Below are positions 28,718-37,677 of a DNA stretch of 64,000 bases, piece by piece. The stretch's first letter is position 1. Every line of letters starts with the position of its first letter. Source of the DNA: Gammaproteobacteria bacterium UBA2679 (lineage in GTDB: Bacteria; Pseudomonadota; Gammaproteobacteria; Pseudomonadales; Oleiphilaceae); the NCBI GenBank assembly GCA_002354735.1, contig DEMD01000007.1, forward strand, positions 274,161 through 338,160. The letters are read 5' to 3'. Below the pieces are notes generated by a model. That model was not told the origin of the DNA. It did no database searches and saw only the letters and a list, made by a program, of their open reading frames with translations. The position numbers and the translations under genes are program-made.

Positions 28718-29626
28718 ATGTCTGAACACACTCTGACTCACCTCAAGCAACTTGAGGCTGAGAGCATACACATCATTCGCGAGGTCGCTGCCGAATTCGA
28801 GCGACCCGTGATGATGTACTCCATTGGGAAGGATTCTTCCGTGATGTTGCATCTCGCCCGCAAGGCCTTTTTCCCGGGCAAGCTGCCGTTTCCCCTACTG
28901 CACGTGGATACCACCTGGAAATTCAGGGAAATGATCGAATTCCGTGATCGGATGGCGAAAGAGCATAACCTTGACCTGATCGTCCACATCAATCAGGAGG
29001 GTGTTGCACAGGGCGTGGGGCCGTTTACGCACGGCAGCTCGAAGCATACCGATATCATGAAGACTCAGGCGCTCAAGCAGGCCCTGAACAAATACAAGTT
29101 CGACGCAGCCTTTGGCGGCGCGCGACGTGACGAGGAGAAGTCGCGTGCCAAGGAGCGGGTGTACTCGTTCAGGGATGAAAACCACAGCTGGGATCCGAAA
29201 AATCAGCGTCCCGAGCTCTGGAATCTCTACAACGGGAAGATCAACAAGGGTGAGAGCATTCGTGTATTCCCGCTCTCCAACTGGACAGAGCTCGACATCT
29301 GGCAGTACATCCATCTGGAGCAGATCGAGATAGTCCCGCTGTATTTCTCCAAGAAGCGTCCTGTGGTCGAGCGAGACGGCACCCTCATCATGGTCGATGA
29401 TGAACGTATGCCCTTGCGTGAAGGCGAGACCCCGGAAATGCGTTCAGTACGCTTCAGAACACTCGGCTGCTATCCGCTCACCGGTGCAGTCGAGTCCGAG
29501 GCAGACACATTAACCGATATCATTCAGGAAATGCTGCTGACGACCAGCAGTGAGCGACAAGGCCGCATGATCGACCACGATTCGGCCGGCTCGATGGAAC
29601 AGAAGAAGCGCGAGGGATATTTCTAG
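28718..29626 (+). CDS. cysD: Sulfate adenylyltransferase subunit 2
   Basis: A 302-residue ATP-pyrophosphatase that forms adenosine 5'-phosphosulfate together with CysN, the first step of sulfate assimilation. The PP-loop [19 protein letters not shown] is near residue 33, and [22 protein letters not shown] and [11 protein letters not shown] are conserved CysD signatures. GGGGAG lies upstream of the ATG with a long spacer. The cysN gene follows one base after the stop, so the two are one operon. A TATAGT -10-like element is visible at about 28673-28678. Confidence 0.97.
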   Translation: MSEHTLTHLKQLEAESIHIIREVAAEFERPVMMYSIGKDSSVMLHLARKAFFPGKLPFPLLHVDTTWKFREMIEFRDRMAKEHNLDLIVHINQEGVAQGVGPFTHGSSKHTDIMKTQALKQALNKYKFDAAFGGARRDEEKSRAKERVYSFRDENHSWDPKNQRPELWNLYNGKINKGESIRVFPLSNWTELDIWQYIHLEQIEIVPLYFSKKRPVVERDGTLIMVDDERMPLREGETPEMRSVRFRTLGCYPLTGAVESEADTLTDIIQEMLLTTSSERQGRMIDHDSAGSMEQKKREGYF

Positions 29627-29627
29627 C

Positions 29628-31304
29628 ATGTCACACCAGTCCGAACTCATCAGCGAAGACATTCTTGAGTATCTCAAGCAGCACGAACAGAAGGAGCTGC
29701 TGCGTCTGTTGACCTGCGGTAGTGTTGACGACGGCAAGAGCACCCTGATCGGGCGACTTCTGCACGATTCGAAGATGATTTATGAAGATCAGCTCGAAGC
29801 GATCAAGAAAGATAGTGCCAAAAGTGGGAATGCCGGTGGCAAGCTTGATCTCTCGCTGCTGGTGGATGGCCTGCAGGCCGAGCGCGAACAGGGTATTACC
29901 ATCGATGTCGCCTATCGCTTCTTTTCGACTGCCAAGCGCAAGTTCATCATAGCCGACACCCCTGGGCATGAGCAGTACACGCGCAACATGGCAACGGGCG
30001 CCTCGACTGCGCAGCTGGCCATCATTCTGGTCGATGCGCGCTATGGTGTGCTCACCCAGACCAGGCGTCACACATTCATTGCGTCCCTGCTCGGCATTCG
30101 TCACGTCGTCGTCGCCATCAACAAAATGGATCTTGTCGACTACAGCCAGGCGCGCTATGACGAGATCCGCGAAGATTACCTGGCGTTCTCGCGGGCGCTG
30201 CGAATTCCCGACCTGCGCTTCATCCCGCTCTCAGCGCTGGATGGCGACAACGTCGTGGACTTCTCTGAGAACATGCCTTGGTACAAGGACTTGCCTGGGG
30301 CAGAGCCGCTCATGCACATCCTGGAGAACGTTGCCATTTCGGATGATCGTCAGCTGGCCGAATTCCGCATGCCAGTCCAGTATGTGAATCGTCCAAACCT
30401 CGATTTTCGTGGTTTCGCAGGCACGATCGCCTCCGGCGTCGTACGGGCTGGTGATGAAATCATGGCCTTGCCATCACGCAGAAGCAGCCGCGTAAAATCG
30501 ATCGTAACCTACGACGGCGACCTCGATGAGGCCTTCCAGAACCAGGCGGTTACCCTTACCCTCACTGACGAAATCGATGTGAGCCGCGGTGACGTTCTGG
30601 TCAAGAAGGATCATGTCCCCACCGTCGGCAGCCGACTCAACGCTAATATCGTGTGGATGACGGATAGCCCGCTCGTGCCCGGCAAGCAGTACGCGATCAA
30701 GCTCGGCACTACTACAACCTTTGGTTCAGTTACCCGAGTACTCCACCAGATCGACGTCAACACGCTGCAGCAGAGCGATGCTTCGCAACTCGGCCTGAAT
30801 GAAATTGGGCTGTGCGAACTTGCACTGACCAAACCGATTGTATTCGACCCCTACCAGCGCAATCACCTGATGGGTGCGTTCATCATCATCGACCGGCTTA
30901 CCAACGTCACCGTCGGGGCGGGCATGGTGGATAGTGCAGTGGCAGACTCGGAGCGGCTTTCAGACGTGCCGGTGGCTGCAAGCGAGCGCGAAGCGCGCCG
31001 GGGACATGCATCCCTATTGATCGAGGTTCAGGGTCCTGTCGCCGCCAAACTGGCTTGTACTGTCGAGCGGGTTCTCTTTGAGCATGGCCTGATGGTCGTC
31101 GCCATCGACGAAGGACTGACAGTCTCAGCAGCAAGACTGGCCCGGAAGGCGCACATGATTGTGATTACCCAGAGTCGGGAAGCTTTCGAGACTGGAAACG
31201 ATGCGATCCCAGACTTGCTGTGCATTCACGCTGATACCGATGACGATATCGCTGAGGTTGTGGACTCTGTGCTGGAACGTCTGGGGCTTGCTCAGAAATA
31301 CTAA
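29628..31304 (+). CDS. cysN: Sulfate adenylyltransferase subunit 1 with degenerate C-terminal APS kinase remnant
   Basis: A 558-residue protein. The first 450 residues are a complete CysN GTPase: [19 protein letters not shown] (P-loop), [17 protein letters not shown] and NKMDLVDY. CysN couples GTP hydrolysis to APS synthesis by CysD. Residues from about 454 to 558 resemble the APS kinase (CysC) part of bifunctional CysNC proteins but are about half the normal length. The P-loop position reads QGPVAAKLA instead of GxxxxGKST, and the catalytic DGDNVRHGL region is absent. The tail is therefore probably catalytically dead, and APS reduction would need a separate kinase or direct APS reductase. 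No frameshift is visible. Confidence 0.93.
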   Translation: MSHQSELISEDILEYLKQHEQKELLRLLTCGSVDDGKSTLIGRLLHDSKMIYEDQLEAIKKDSAKSGNAGGKLDLSLLVDGLQAEREQGITIDVAYRFFSTAKRKFIIADTPGHEQYTRNMATGASTAQLAIILVDARYGVLTQTRRHTFIASLLGIRHVVVAINKMDLVDYSQARYDEIREDYLAFSRALRIPDLRFIPLSALDGDNVVDFSENMPWYKDLPGAEPLMHILENVAISDDRQLAEFRMPVQYVNRPNLDFRGFAGTIASGVVRAGDEIMALPSRRSSRVKSIVTYDGDLDEAFQNQAVTLTLTDEIDVSRGDVLVKKDHVPTVGSRLNANIVWMTDSPLVPGKQYAIKLGTTTTFGSVTRVLHQIDVNTLQQSDASQLGLNEIGLCELALTKPIVFDPYQRNHLMGAFIIIDRLTNVTVGAGMVDSAVADSERLSDVPVAASEREARRGHASLLIEVQGPVAAKLACTVERVLFEHGLMVVAIDEGLTVSAARLARKAHMIVITQSREAFETGNDAIPDLLCIHADTDDDIAEVVDSVLERLGLAQKY

Positions 31305-31314
31305 GCGATGATGT

Positions 31315-31346
31315 GAGAGATGGCGGCCATATGGCCGCCATCTCTC
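31315..31346. terminator. Perfect 32-bp palindrome between convergent genes, probable bidirectional terminator
   Basis: GAGAGATGGCGGCCAT is followed directly by its reverse complement, with no loop bases in between. It starts 11 bases after the cysN stop and ends 15 bases before the stop of the convergent DUF1820 gene. It lacks a T-run on either strand, so it may work as an RNA 3'-end stabiliser or a rho-assisted terminator. Confidence 0.55.
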
Positions 31347-31360
31347 TGATAGCAGAACAT

Positions 31361-31696
31361 CTATTTGTCGGTTTTAGCCGGTGGCCGCGGAAACGCAGAA
31401 ACTGTAGCCATCTTGGCTGTTGAAACCTTTGCCTGCCCCTGCTGCTCGACTTCATCAATCCGAATGATAGCAGTCATTGGAATATAGGAACGAGTCACAC
31501 CGGCAAACTCGTTCTTCAGCTTTTCTTCAGCCGGATCGACCAGCAGCTGCGAGCGCTCGCCGAACAGCCAGGTTTCTATCTCCACAAAACCATACAACTC
31601 GCTGGCATAGACATTAGCCGCGTAGACTTCGAAAATCTCGTCGTGATTGAAGTAGATAACCTTATAGACCGTCTTGCTTGTCGTAGAACTTGCCAT
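31361..31696 (-). CDS. DUF1820 family protein
   Basis: A 111-residue soluble protein of unknown function. The body VYKVIYFNHDEIFEVYAANV, ELYGFVEIETWLFGERSQ and LLVDPAEEKLKNEF with YIPMTAIIRIDEVE matches the conserved DUF1820 family of gammaproteobacteria. The ATG at 31696 begins at the conserved N-terminus; an upstream in-frame start would add 26 unconserved residues and cross the miaB promoter. It is divergent from miaB and convergent with cysN. In Pseudomonas relatives a DUF1820 gene is often found near the miaB-lnt block, which fits this context. Confidence 0.88.
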   Translation of the reverse strand: MASSTTSKTVYKVIYFNHDEIFEVYAANVYASELYGFVEIETWLFGERSQLLVDPAEEKLKNEFAGVTRSYIPMTAIIRIDEVEQQGQAKVSTAKMATVSAFPRPPAKTDK

Positions 31697-31758
31697 GTAT
31701 TTGAGTACCGTGAACGATGAGACTAAGAAATGGGGTCGAGATTTTATCACTTCAACCC

Positions 31759-31800
31759 TATAATAGCCGCCCAATTTGTTAAATGCTCAAATTTTGAGCA
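31759..31800 (+). promoter_or_regulatory. miaB promoter -10 element and 17-bp palindrome
   Basis: TATAAT at 31759-31764 is a consensus -10 for miaB. Downstream, TGCTCAAA-T-TTTGAGCA at 31784-31800 is a perfect dyad with eight-base arms, ending ten bases before the GTG start. It could be an operator or a small leader hairpin that affects access to the ribosome site. The -35 region is weak. Confidence 0.5.
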
Positions 31801-31810
31801 AGGGTGACCA

Positions 31811-33298
31811 GTGGCGACCAAGAAGCTTTTTATAAAAACGCATGGCTGTCAGATGAATGAGTATGACTCGTCCCGCATGGCAGACCTGCTGGGCGAGAGC
31901 CATCAGCTCGAGCTGACCGACTCGGCAGAAGACGCCGATGTGATACTGCTCAATACCTGTTCGATCAGGGAAAAGGCGCAGGAAAAAGTGTTCCATCAGC
32001 TGGGTCGCTGGAAATCCCTGAAGAAAAAGAACCCTGATCTGCTTATCGGCGTTGGCGGCTGCGTCGCCAGCCAGGAAGGCGAGGCCATCCGCGCCAGAGC
32101 GCCTTTCGTCGATCTCGTTTTCGGACCTCAGACCCTGCACCGGCTGCCGGCAATGGTCGATCAGCGCGTGAAGAGTCAGATTCCCATGATGGATGTGACC
32201 TTCCCCGAAATCGAAAAGTTCGATCATCTGCCGATGCCGACCGCGGACGGCGCCAGTGCCTTCGTTTCGATTATGGAGGGCTGCAGTAAATATTGCTCAT
32301 TCTGCATCGTACCCTACACGCGTGGCGAAGAAGTCAGCCGTCCGGTGGCCGACGTGCTTGCGGAAATCGAACATCTGGCCGGCTCCGGTGTACGCGAAGT
32401 CAATCTTCTTGGTCAGAACGTCAATGCCTATCTCGGCATGCTGGAGGATGAGGACGAAGCGCCGGTGGACCTCGCCGAACTCATCACCTACGTCGCAGCT
32501 ATCGATGGTATCGACCGCATCCGATTTACCACCTCACACCCGGTCGAGTTCAGCGACTCACTCATCGATGTCTATGCCGAAGTACCTGAGCTTGTCAGCC
32601 ATCTGCACCTGCCAATACAGAGCGGCAGCGACAACATTCTCATGAGGATGAAACGCGGGCATACGGCTGCAGAGTACGTCGATAAAATCCGGCGCCTGCG
32701 CGAAATAAGGCCCAACCTGAGCCTGTCCTCCGATTTTATCATCGGTTTTCCCGATGAGAGCGATGAGGACTTCGAAGACACCATGCGGCTCATCGACGAA
32801 CTCGGCTTCGATGTCTCTTTCAGCTTCATCTACTCTGCCCGTCCTGGCACGCCGGCTGCCGACTTGCCTGACAGCGTGCCTATGGATGTCAAGAAGGCTC
32901 GCCTGGCGCGTCTGCAGCATGCGATCAACCAGCACGCCCAGCAGATCAGCCGCCAGATGGTAGGCACGACTGAACGTGTGCTGGTAACGGGCCGCTCGAA
33001 GAAAGATCCTGCGCAACTGCAGGCGCGTACAGAAAACAACCGGGTCGTCAATTTCTTCCCCCAGCTTGAGGCGGCGGACATGACTGAAGCCAGCAGCAAC
33101 GAAATGATGAGCCATGCAGACAGTGAGCGTCTGATCAGTCGCTTCGTCGACCTGCGCATCACTGAAGCGCGTCCAAATTCGCTGCGCGGGGTTTTGGTTG
33201 GTCTACCTGAAGGCTTACGCCCTGCTGCGCCTTCGGCAGACATCGCTTCGACGAGCAGCGTTCAACCCACCACGGAGACTGCCTATTACCAGGCCTGA
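31811..33298 (+). CDS. miaB: tRNA-2-methylthio-N6-dimethylallyladenosine synthase
   Basis: A 495-residue radical-SAM methylthiotransferase that modifies A37 of tRNAs reading UNN codons. The N-terminal cluster cysteines appear in [25 protein letters not shown] and [11 protein letters not shown]. The radical-SAM CxxxCxxC motif is [16 protein letters not shown] near residue 157. A TRAM-like tail follows. The start is GTG 31811. The C-terminus is about 20 residues longer than usual ([14 protein letters not shown] region) and runs into the phoH gene. Confidence 0.97.
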   Translation: MATKKLFIKTHGCQMNEYDSSRMADLLGESHQLELTDSAEDADVILLNTCSIREKAQEKVFHQLGRWKSLKKKNPDLLIGVGGCVASQEGEAIRARAPFVDLVFGPQTLHRLPAMVDQRVKSQIPMMDVTFPEIEKFDHLPMPTADGASAFVSIMEGCSKYCSFCIVPYTRGEEVSRPVADVLAEIEHLAGSGVREVNLLGQNVNAYLGMLEDEDEAPVDLAELITYVAAIDGIDRIRFTTSHPVEFSDSLIDVYAEVPELVSHLHLPIQSGSDNILMRMKRGHTAAEYVDKIRRLREIRPNLSLSSDFIIGFPDESDEDFEDTMRLIDELGFDVSFSFIYSARPGTPAADLPDSVPMDVKKARLARLQHAINQHAQQISRQMVGTTERVLVTGRSKKDPAQLQARTENNRVVNFFPQLEAADMTEASSNEMMSHADSERLISRFVDLRITEARPNSLRGVLVGLPEGLRPAAPSADIASTSSVQPTTETAYYQA

Positions 33299-34433
33299 TT
33301 CAGCCGTTGTAACCGGCTCAGAAGCAAAAGACATCGTTGTCACCATCTCGCTCGAGCCTGACAATGTCGCAAAGCTGCGAAACTTCTGCGGCCAGTTCGA
33401 TGAACATATTCGTCATATCGAGAACCGGCTGCGGGTATCGATCAGCCATCGGGGCAACCAGTTCGCCATTCGTGGTGAGCGTGCCCGGGTCAAAGCAGCT
33501 GAAGAGCTGCTGAAGCGACTCTACAAGCAGACCAGCTCGCGTTTCGAGCTCGGCGGCGAAGAGGTGCATCTGTTGATACAGGAGGTCCGCGACCGCCATC
33601 GCCTGGACTCGTCACCCGATGATGACGATACCCAGGACCGCGAGCTTGCTGCTGCCATTCGAACCCCAAAGTTGCATGTAAAGCCAAGAGGCTCGAATCA
33701 AAGCAGCTACGTCAAGTCGATTCGAAGTTGTGACATCAACTTTGGCGTAGGGCCAGCAGGTACGGGCAAGACCTATCTCGCGGTCGCCTGCGCCGTTGAA
33801 GCCTTCACCAGTGAGCAGGTGCGCAGGATCATGCTGGTCCGGCCGGCGGTCGAGGCCGGTGAGAAGCTCGGCTTCCTGCCGGGCGACCTGGCTCAGAAGG
33901 TGGATCCTTATCTGCGCCCTCTTTACGACGCGCTCTATGACATGATGGGTTTCGAGCAGGTGGCCCGCCTGATGGAGAAGGGGCTCATTGAAGTCGCACC
34001 CTTGGCTTTCATGCGGGGTCGTACACTCAATAATGCCTTCGTCATACTGGACGAAAGTCAGAACACGACGCGCGAGCAGATGAAAATGTTCCTGACACGC
34101 ATCGGCTTCGGTTCAACGGCAGTTATCACCGGCGATTTGACCCAGGTGGATCTGCCGAGGAACACGCCCTCTGGCCTCGTGCATAGCCTGGATGTCCTGA
34201 GCGAAGTAGACGGCATTGCCGTCACCCGCTTTGCCAGTCGTGACGTCGTACGCCATCCGCTCGTTCAACGCATTGTTGATGCCTACGACAAGTTCGACAA
34301 GCTCGGCGAGTCAGCCGCACCCAAGGACCCGAGCAGCGAGCTGCAGCGTCCCAGCCGCTTCAAGCGCAGTGGCCCGCAGCCTCCAGCACGGCCAAGGCCG
34401 AAGACCCCGTCCTCGGATGGTCAGCCACATTGA
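33198..34433 (+). CDS. phoH: PhoH-like ATPase, start codon uncertain
   Basis: A PhoH family RNA-associated NTPase, often linked with YbeY in ribosome maturation. Features are an N-terminal KH-like region ([20 protein letters not shown]), Walker [22 protein letters not shown] and Walker [21 protein letters not shown]. There is no in-frame ATG or GTG before the conserved part. The longest reading starts at TTG 33198 and overlaps miaB by 101 bases. A better placed ribosome site, GGAG at 33274-33277, lies seven bases before an ATT at 33285, which would give 382 residues and a 14-base overlap. The stop overlaps ybeY by one base. Confidence 0.9.
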   Translation: MVYLKAYALLRLRQTSLRRAAFNPPRRLPITRPDSAVVTGSEAKDIVVTISLEPDNVAKLRNFCGQFDEHIRHIENRLRVSISHRGNQFAIRGERARVKAAEELLKRLYKQTSSRFELGGEEVHLLIQEVRDRHRLDSSPDDDDTQDRELAAAIRTPKLHVKPRGSNQSSYVKSIRSCDINFGVGPAGTGKTYLAVACAVEAFTSEQVRRIMLVRPAVEAGEKLGFLPGDLAQKVDPYLRPLYDALYDMMGFEQVARLMEKGLIEVAPLAFMRGRTLNNAFVILDESQNTTREQMKMFLTRIGFGSTAVITGDLTQVDLPRNTPSGLVHSLDVLSEVDGIAVTRFASRDVVRHPLVQRIVDAYDKFDKLGESAAPKDPSSELQRPSRFKRSGPQPPARPRPKTPSSDGQPH

Positions 34434-34984
34434 TGGCCACCATCGATCTGGGCTTTGAGGATCTGCGGGCAGGTTCGACCCCAAGCGCCTTACCGGAGTT
34501 TGTCAGTGCCGATGGGCTGCGCCCGATCGTCGCAGCCGTGCTGGCCGGCCATCAATCCGCTGGCGAGACCGCTCACGAGTGGTCGCTGTCAATTCAGTTG
34601 TTGAACGCAGAAGACATGCAGGCTTACAACAGCCAGTACAGAGGCAAGGATAAGCCCACCAACGTCCTGTCTTTTCCTTTCGACCCACCTCAAGGCCTAC
34701 CTCCAGAAGCACTGGCTGCCGCACAGGCCGAGCTCGGTGACATTTTCATCTGTCCTGAAGTCCTCGAGCAGGAGGCCTTGGAGCAGCAGAAGTTGCTGGA
34801 ACACCACTGGATGCATATCGTCATCCATGGCCTCTTGCATTTACTTGGCCACGACCATATTGAGGCTGATGAGGCTGAGGTAATGGAGGCCATTGAGGTC
34901 GAGCTGCTGGCAGAGTTAGGTATTGCCGACCCCTACCAGGACGCAGATGCTGACGCTCAGGTAAAGCCAAGGCCAGAAGAATAA
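34433..34984 (+). CDS. ybeY: Endoribonuclease YbeY
   Basis: A 183-residue zinc-dependent endoribonuclease for 16S rRNA 3' processing and ribosome quality control. The metal site HIVIHGLLHLLGHDHIE (HxxxHxxxxxH) and the earlier YRGKDKPTNVLSFPFD motif are intact. The ATG overlaps the phoH stop in TGATG; a TTG one codon earlier is possible. The C-terminus has an acidic tail. Order phoH-ybeY-corC is the standard gammaproteobacterial one. Confidence 0.96.
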   Translation: MATIDLGFEDLRAGSTPSALPEFVSADGLRPIVAAVLAGHQSAGETAHEWSLSIQLLNAEDMQAYNSQYRGKDKPTNVLSFPFDPPQGLPPEALAAAQAELGDIFICPEVLEQEALEQQKLLEHHWMHIVIHGLLHLLGHDHIEADEAEVMEAIEVELLAELGIADPYQDADADAQVKPRPEE

Positions 34985-35084
34985 TCTGTTCCTCGCCCGC
35001 ATTTTTGATTATTCTGATCCCGTATCGGTAGTTTTACCAATGCGGTACGTACCAGTCACATAAGAGAGAGTTGACCGAAATTTT

Positions 35085-35951
35085 ATGACGGATCCCGAGC
35101 CGGAACAGTCAAAGTCGCACATGGACAGCCCCGCAAGAAGCTGGATAAGCAAGCTTTCAGCTGCTTTTTCAGCAGAACCCCAGGATAAGTCAGAGCTGCT
35201 CGAAATCCTTCGCGCTGCAGAATCAAGACAGATCATCGATACCGAGTCACTGGGCCTCATCGAAGGCGCCATGCAGGTCACAGACATGCAGGTCCGAGAA
35301 GTCATGGTGCCCAGAGCACAGATGATCGTGATCAAGGCCTCGGCCTCGCCAGAGGACTATCTTGAGGAGATACTCGATGCAGCGCACAGCCGCTATCCGG
35401 TCATCGGGGAGTCAAGGGACGATGTGGTGGGCATCCTGCTGGCCAAGGATCTGCTCCCATTAGCCCTCAAAGGTGAGCTTACCCGTGCTCAGGTCATCAA
35501 TCAGCTCAGACCGGTTTCGTTTGTACCTGAGAGCAAGCGACTGAATCAATTGCTCAAGGACTTCAAGACCAACCGCAATCACATGGCCATTGTAGTTGAT
35601 GAATATGGCGGTGTTGCCGGTCTCGTCACCATTGAAGACGTTCTCGAGCAGATTGTTGGTGACATCGAAGACGAACATGATTTCGACGAGGAAGGCTTCA
35701 TCAAGCGTCGTGACGACAGTCAGTTCGTGGTCAAGGCACTCACGCCGATCGAAGACTTCAACGAATACTTCGGGCTCGAACTCGACGAAGATGAGTACGA
35801 TACTATCGGGGGCCTCGTTGTCCATCGCTTCGGCCGATTGCCCAAGCGCGGCGAGAGTATCGCGTTCGGAGATTTCATGGTGAAGATCCTGAACTCGGAT
35901 AATCGTCAGATTCGTCTCATGCAATTTACCCGTCAGGCCGAGATGAGCTGA
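35085..35951 (+). CDS. corC: HlyC/CorC family transporter-associated protein
   Basis: A 288-residue cytoplasmic protein with two CBS domains ([16 protein letters not shown] and [35 protein letters not shown]) and a C-terminal CorC_HlyC domain ([29 protein letters not shown]). It is called ybeX in E. coli and is linked to magnesium/cobalt efflux and ribosome assembly through its neighbour ybeY. There is a 100-base gap after ybeY with no evident promoter, so it is probably in the same operon. Confidence 0.95.
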   Translation: MTDPEPEQSKSHMDSPARSWISKLSAAFSAEPQDKSELLEILRAAESRQIIDTESLGLIEGAMQVTDMQVREVMVPRAQMIVIKASASPEDYLEEILDAAHSRYPVIGESRDDVVGILLAKDLLPLALKGELTRAQVINQLRPVSFVPESKRLNQLLKDFKTNRNHMAIVVDEYGGVAGLVTIEDVLEQIVGDIEDEHDFDEEGFIKRRDDSQFVVKALTPIEDFNEYFGLELDEDEYDTIGGLVVHRFGRLPKRGESIAFGDFMVKILNSDNRQIRLMQFTRQAEMS

Positions 35952-35988
35952 GTCGGTACCGCGCCATAGCCAAAAGTTGAAACGCCTA

Positions 35989-37608
35989 ATGCTCGCTCAC
36001 TTTGTCCGCCACTACCTCCCCTGGCTACTAGTCGGCGGGTTCTTGCCTTTCACATTTGCGCCCTTCGACCTGGTTTGGCTGCCCTACCCGCTGTTCGCCC
36101 TGGCATTCTGCATGCTGCCTTCGCTGGCGACCCGCAGCTTGAAACAGTTCGCCCTGGCAGGCTGGTGCCTCGGTTTCGGCTTTTTTACCGTGGGCGTGTC
36201 CTGGGTCTATTTCAGCATTCATGACTACGGGAATGCCTCGCCCACGCTGGCTGGTGGGCTGACACTGCTGTTTACTGCCCTCCTCGCCCTGTTTTTCGTG
36301 CTGCAGTTCCTCCTGCTTGGATTATCTTTCAGATATGCCAGGCTGGATCGTATCTTGCCCGCGCGCCAGGTATTACTCGGCGGATTGATATTCGCCGCAG
36401 TCTGGGTACTTTTTGAATGGGTAAGGGCATGGCTGTTGAGCGGCTTTCCCTGGCTTCTACTCGGGGAGGCGCTGCCCTCAGCCAGTACAGGCGGCTGGAT
36501 GGCCGGCTGGGCACCTGTTGCTGGTGTTTATGCCTGTTCGCTGCTCATTTTGCTGATGGCCCTGGTGCTGGCGCTTATAGTTCAAGAGCTTCTCGAGCGA
36601 ACGAAAAAAAAGCCGGACATGGCGGACCATCAGCCTCAGATTCGCAGCGCCAGATGGCCTGCCTACACTTTTACCGGAATCGTACTTGCCCTGGTACTGA
36701 GTGGCTATGGACTCAGCACCGTGCAGTGGACGACAGCGAACGGGCCGGCACTGACGGCTGCACTCGTTCAGCCCAATATTGCTCAGGCGCTGAAGTGGAA
36801 ATCTTCAGAACGTGACAGTATCGTCCGGACATATCTCGATATGACCGCGCCACTCTGGGATGCCGACATCATACTCTGGCCCGAAACCGCGCTGCCCTTG
36901 TACGAACATCAGGCCGTCTCTCTCCTGGATCAACTCGCCAGACGAGCAGATTCAGAGAATACCGCGTTCTTTACCGGCATCCTGACCGTCAGCGAAGGTG
37001 ACGAGGGTGAAATACAGGTTCACAACAGTTTTATCGGCCTTGGGAAGGCGCAGGGGCGCTATGACAAGCAAAGGCTGGTCCCATTCGGAGAGTATGTGCC
37101 GATGCAGTCGTTGCTGCGAGGTCTCATCGACTTTTTCAATCTGCCCATGTCCGATATGCGGCCAGGACGTCCTAATCAGTCTCCGTTGATGATGCAGCTC
37201 AGTGCTGGCGGCCAGACCTACTCCGTCGCAGCCCTCATCTGCTACGAAGTGGTTTACCCAGATTTTGTCGCCAATCAGGCCGCCGATACTGACCTGATGA
37301 TCACGGTCAGTAACGATACATGGTTCGGACGTTCCATCGGGCCTTTACAGCACCTTCAGATCGCCCGCATGCGTGCGCTGGAACAGCAGAAGCCATTTCT
37401 GCGTGGCACCAACAACGGCGTCACAGCCATCATCGGCGCAGACGGCATTATCCAGGACCGCTTGGCGCAATTCGAAACTGGTGTACTCAGAGGCGAGGTC
37501 CAGCCTCGACAGGGTGCTACGCCCTTTGCCAGATCCGGGTCACTACCGATTCTGTTCCTAAGCGCCCTGCTCATTGTCGGCTCAAGTCTGCGCGCCAGAC
37601 GCCAGTGA
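35989..37608 (+). CDS. lnt: Apolipoprotein N-acyltransferase
   Basis: A 539-residue inner-membrane enzyme that adds the third acyl chain to lipoproteins. The N-terminal half has about seven membrane helices. The periplasmic nitrilase domain carries the catalytic triad: Glu in WPETALPLYEHQ, Lys in YDKQRLVPFGEYVP and Cys in ALICYEVVYPDF. The ATG at 35989 was preferred over a TTG at 35977; neither has a strong ribosome site. The next gene leuS follows closely. Confidence 0.95.
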   Translation: MLAHFVRHYLPWLLVGGFLPFTFAPFDLVWLPYPLFALAFCMLPSLATRSLKQFALAGWCLGFGFFTVGVSWVYFSIHDYGNASPTLAGGLTLLFTALLALFFVLQFLLLGLSFRYARLDRILPARQVLLGGLIFAAVWVLFEWVRAWLLSGFPWLLLGEALPSASTGGWMAGWAPVAGVYACSLLILLMALVLALIVQELLERTKKKPDMADHQPQIRSARWPAYTFTGIVLALVLSGYGLSTVQWTTANGPALTAALVQPNIAQALKWKSSERDSIVRTYLDMTAPLWDADIILWPETALPLYEHQAVSLLDQLARRADSENTAFFTGILTVSEGDEGEIQVHNSFIGLGKAQGRYDKQRLVPFGEYVPMQSLLRGLIDFFNLPMSDMRPGRPNQSPLMMQLSAGGQTYSVAALICYEVVYPDFVANQAADTDLMITVSNDTWFGRSIGPLQHLQIARMRALEQQKPFLRGTNNGVTAIIGADGIIQDRLAQFETGVLRGEVQPRQGATPFARSGSLPILFLSALLIVGSSLRARRQ

Positions 37609-37677
37609 TTGCCAACGGCTGGTGACAAGCCGATCAATACAGGTAGAATAGCCGGCCACGCGGATCAAGCAGAGCAC

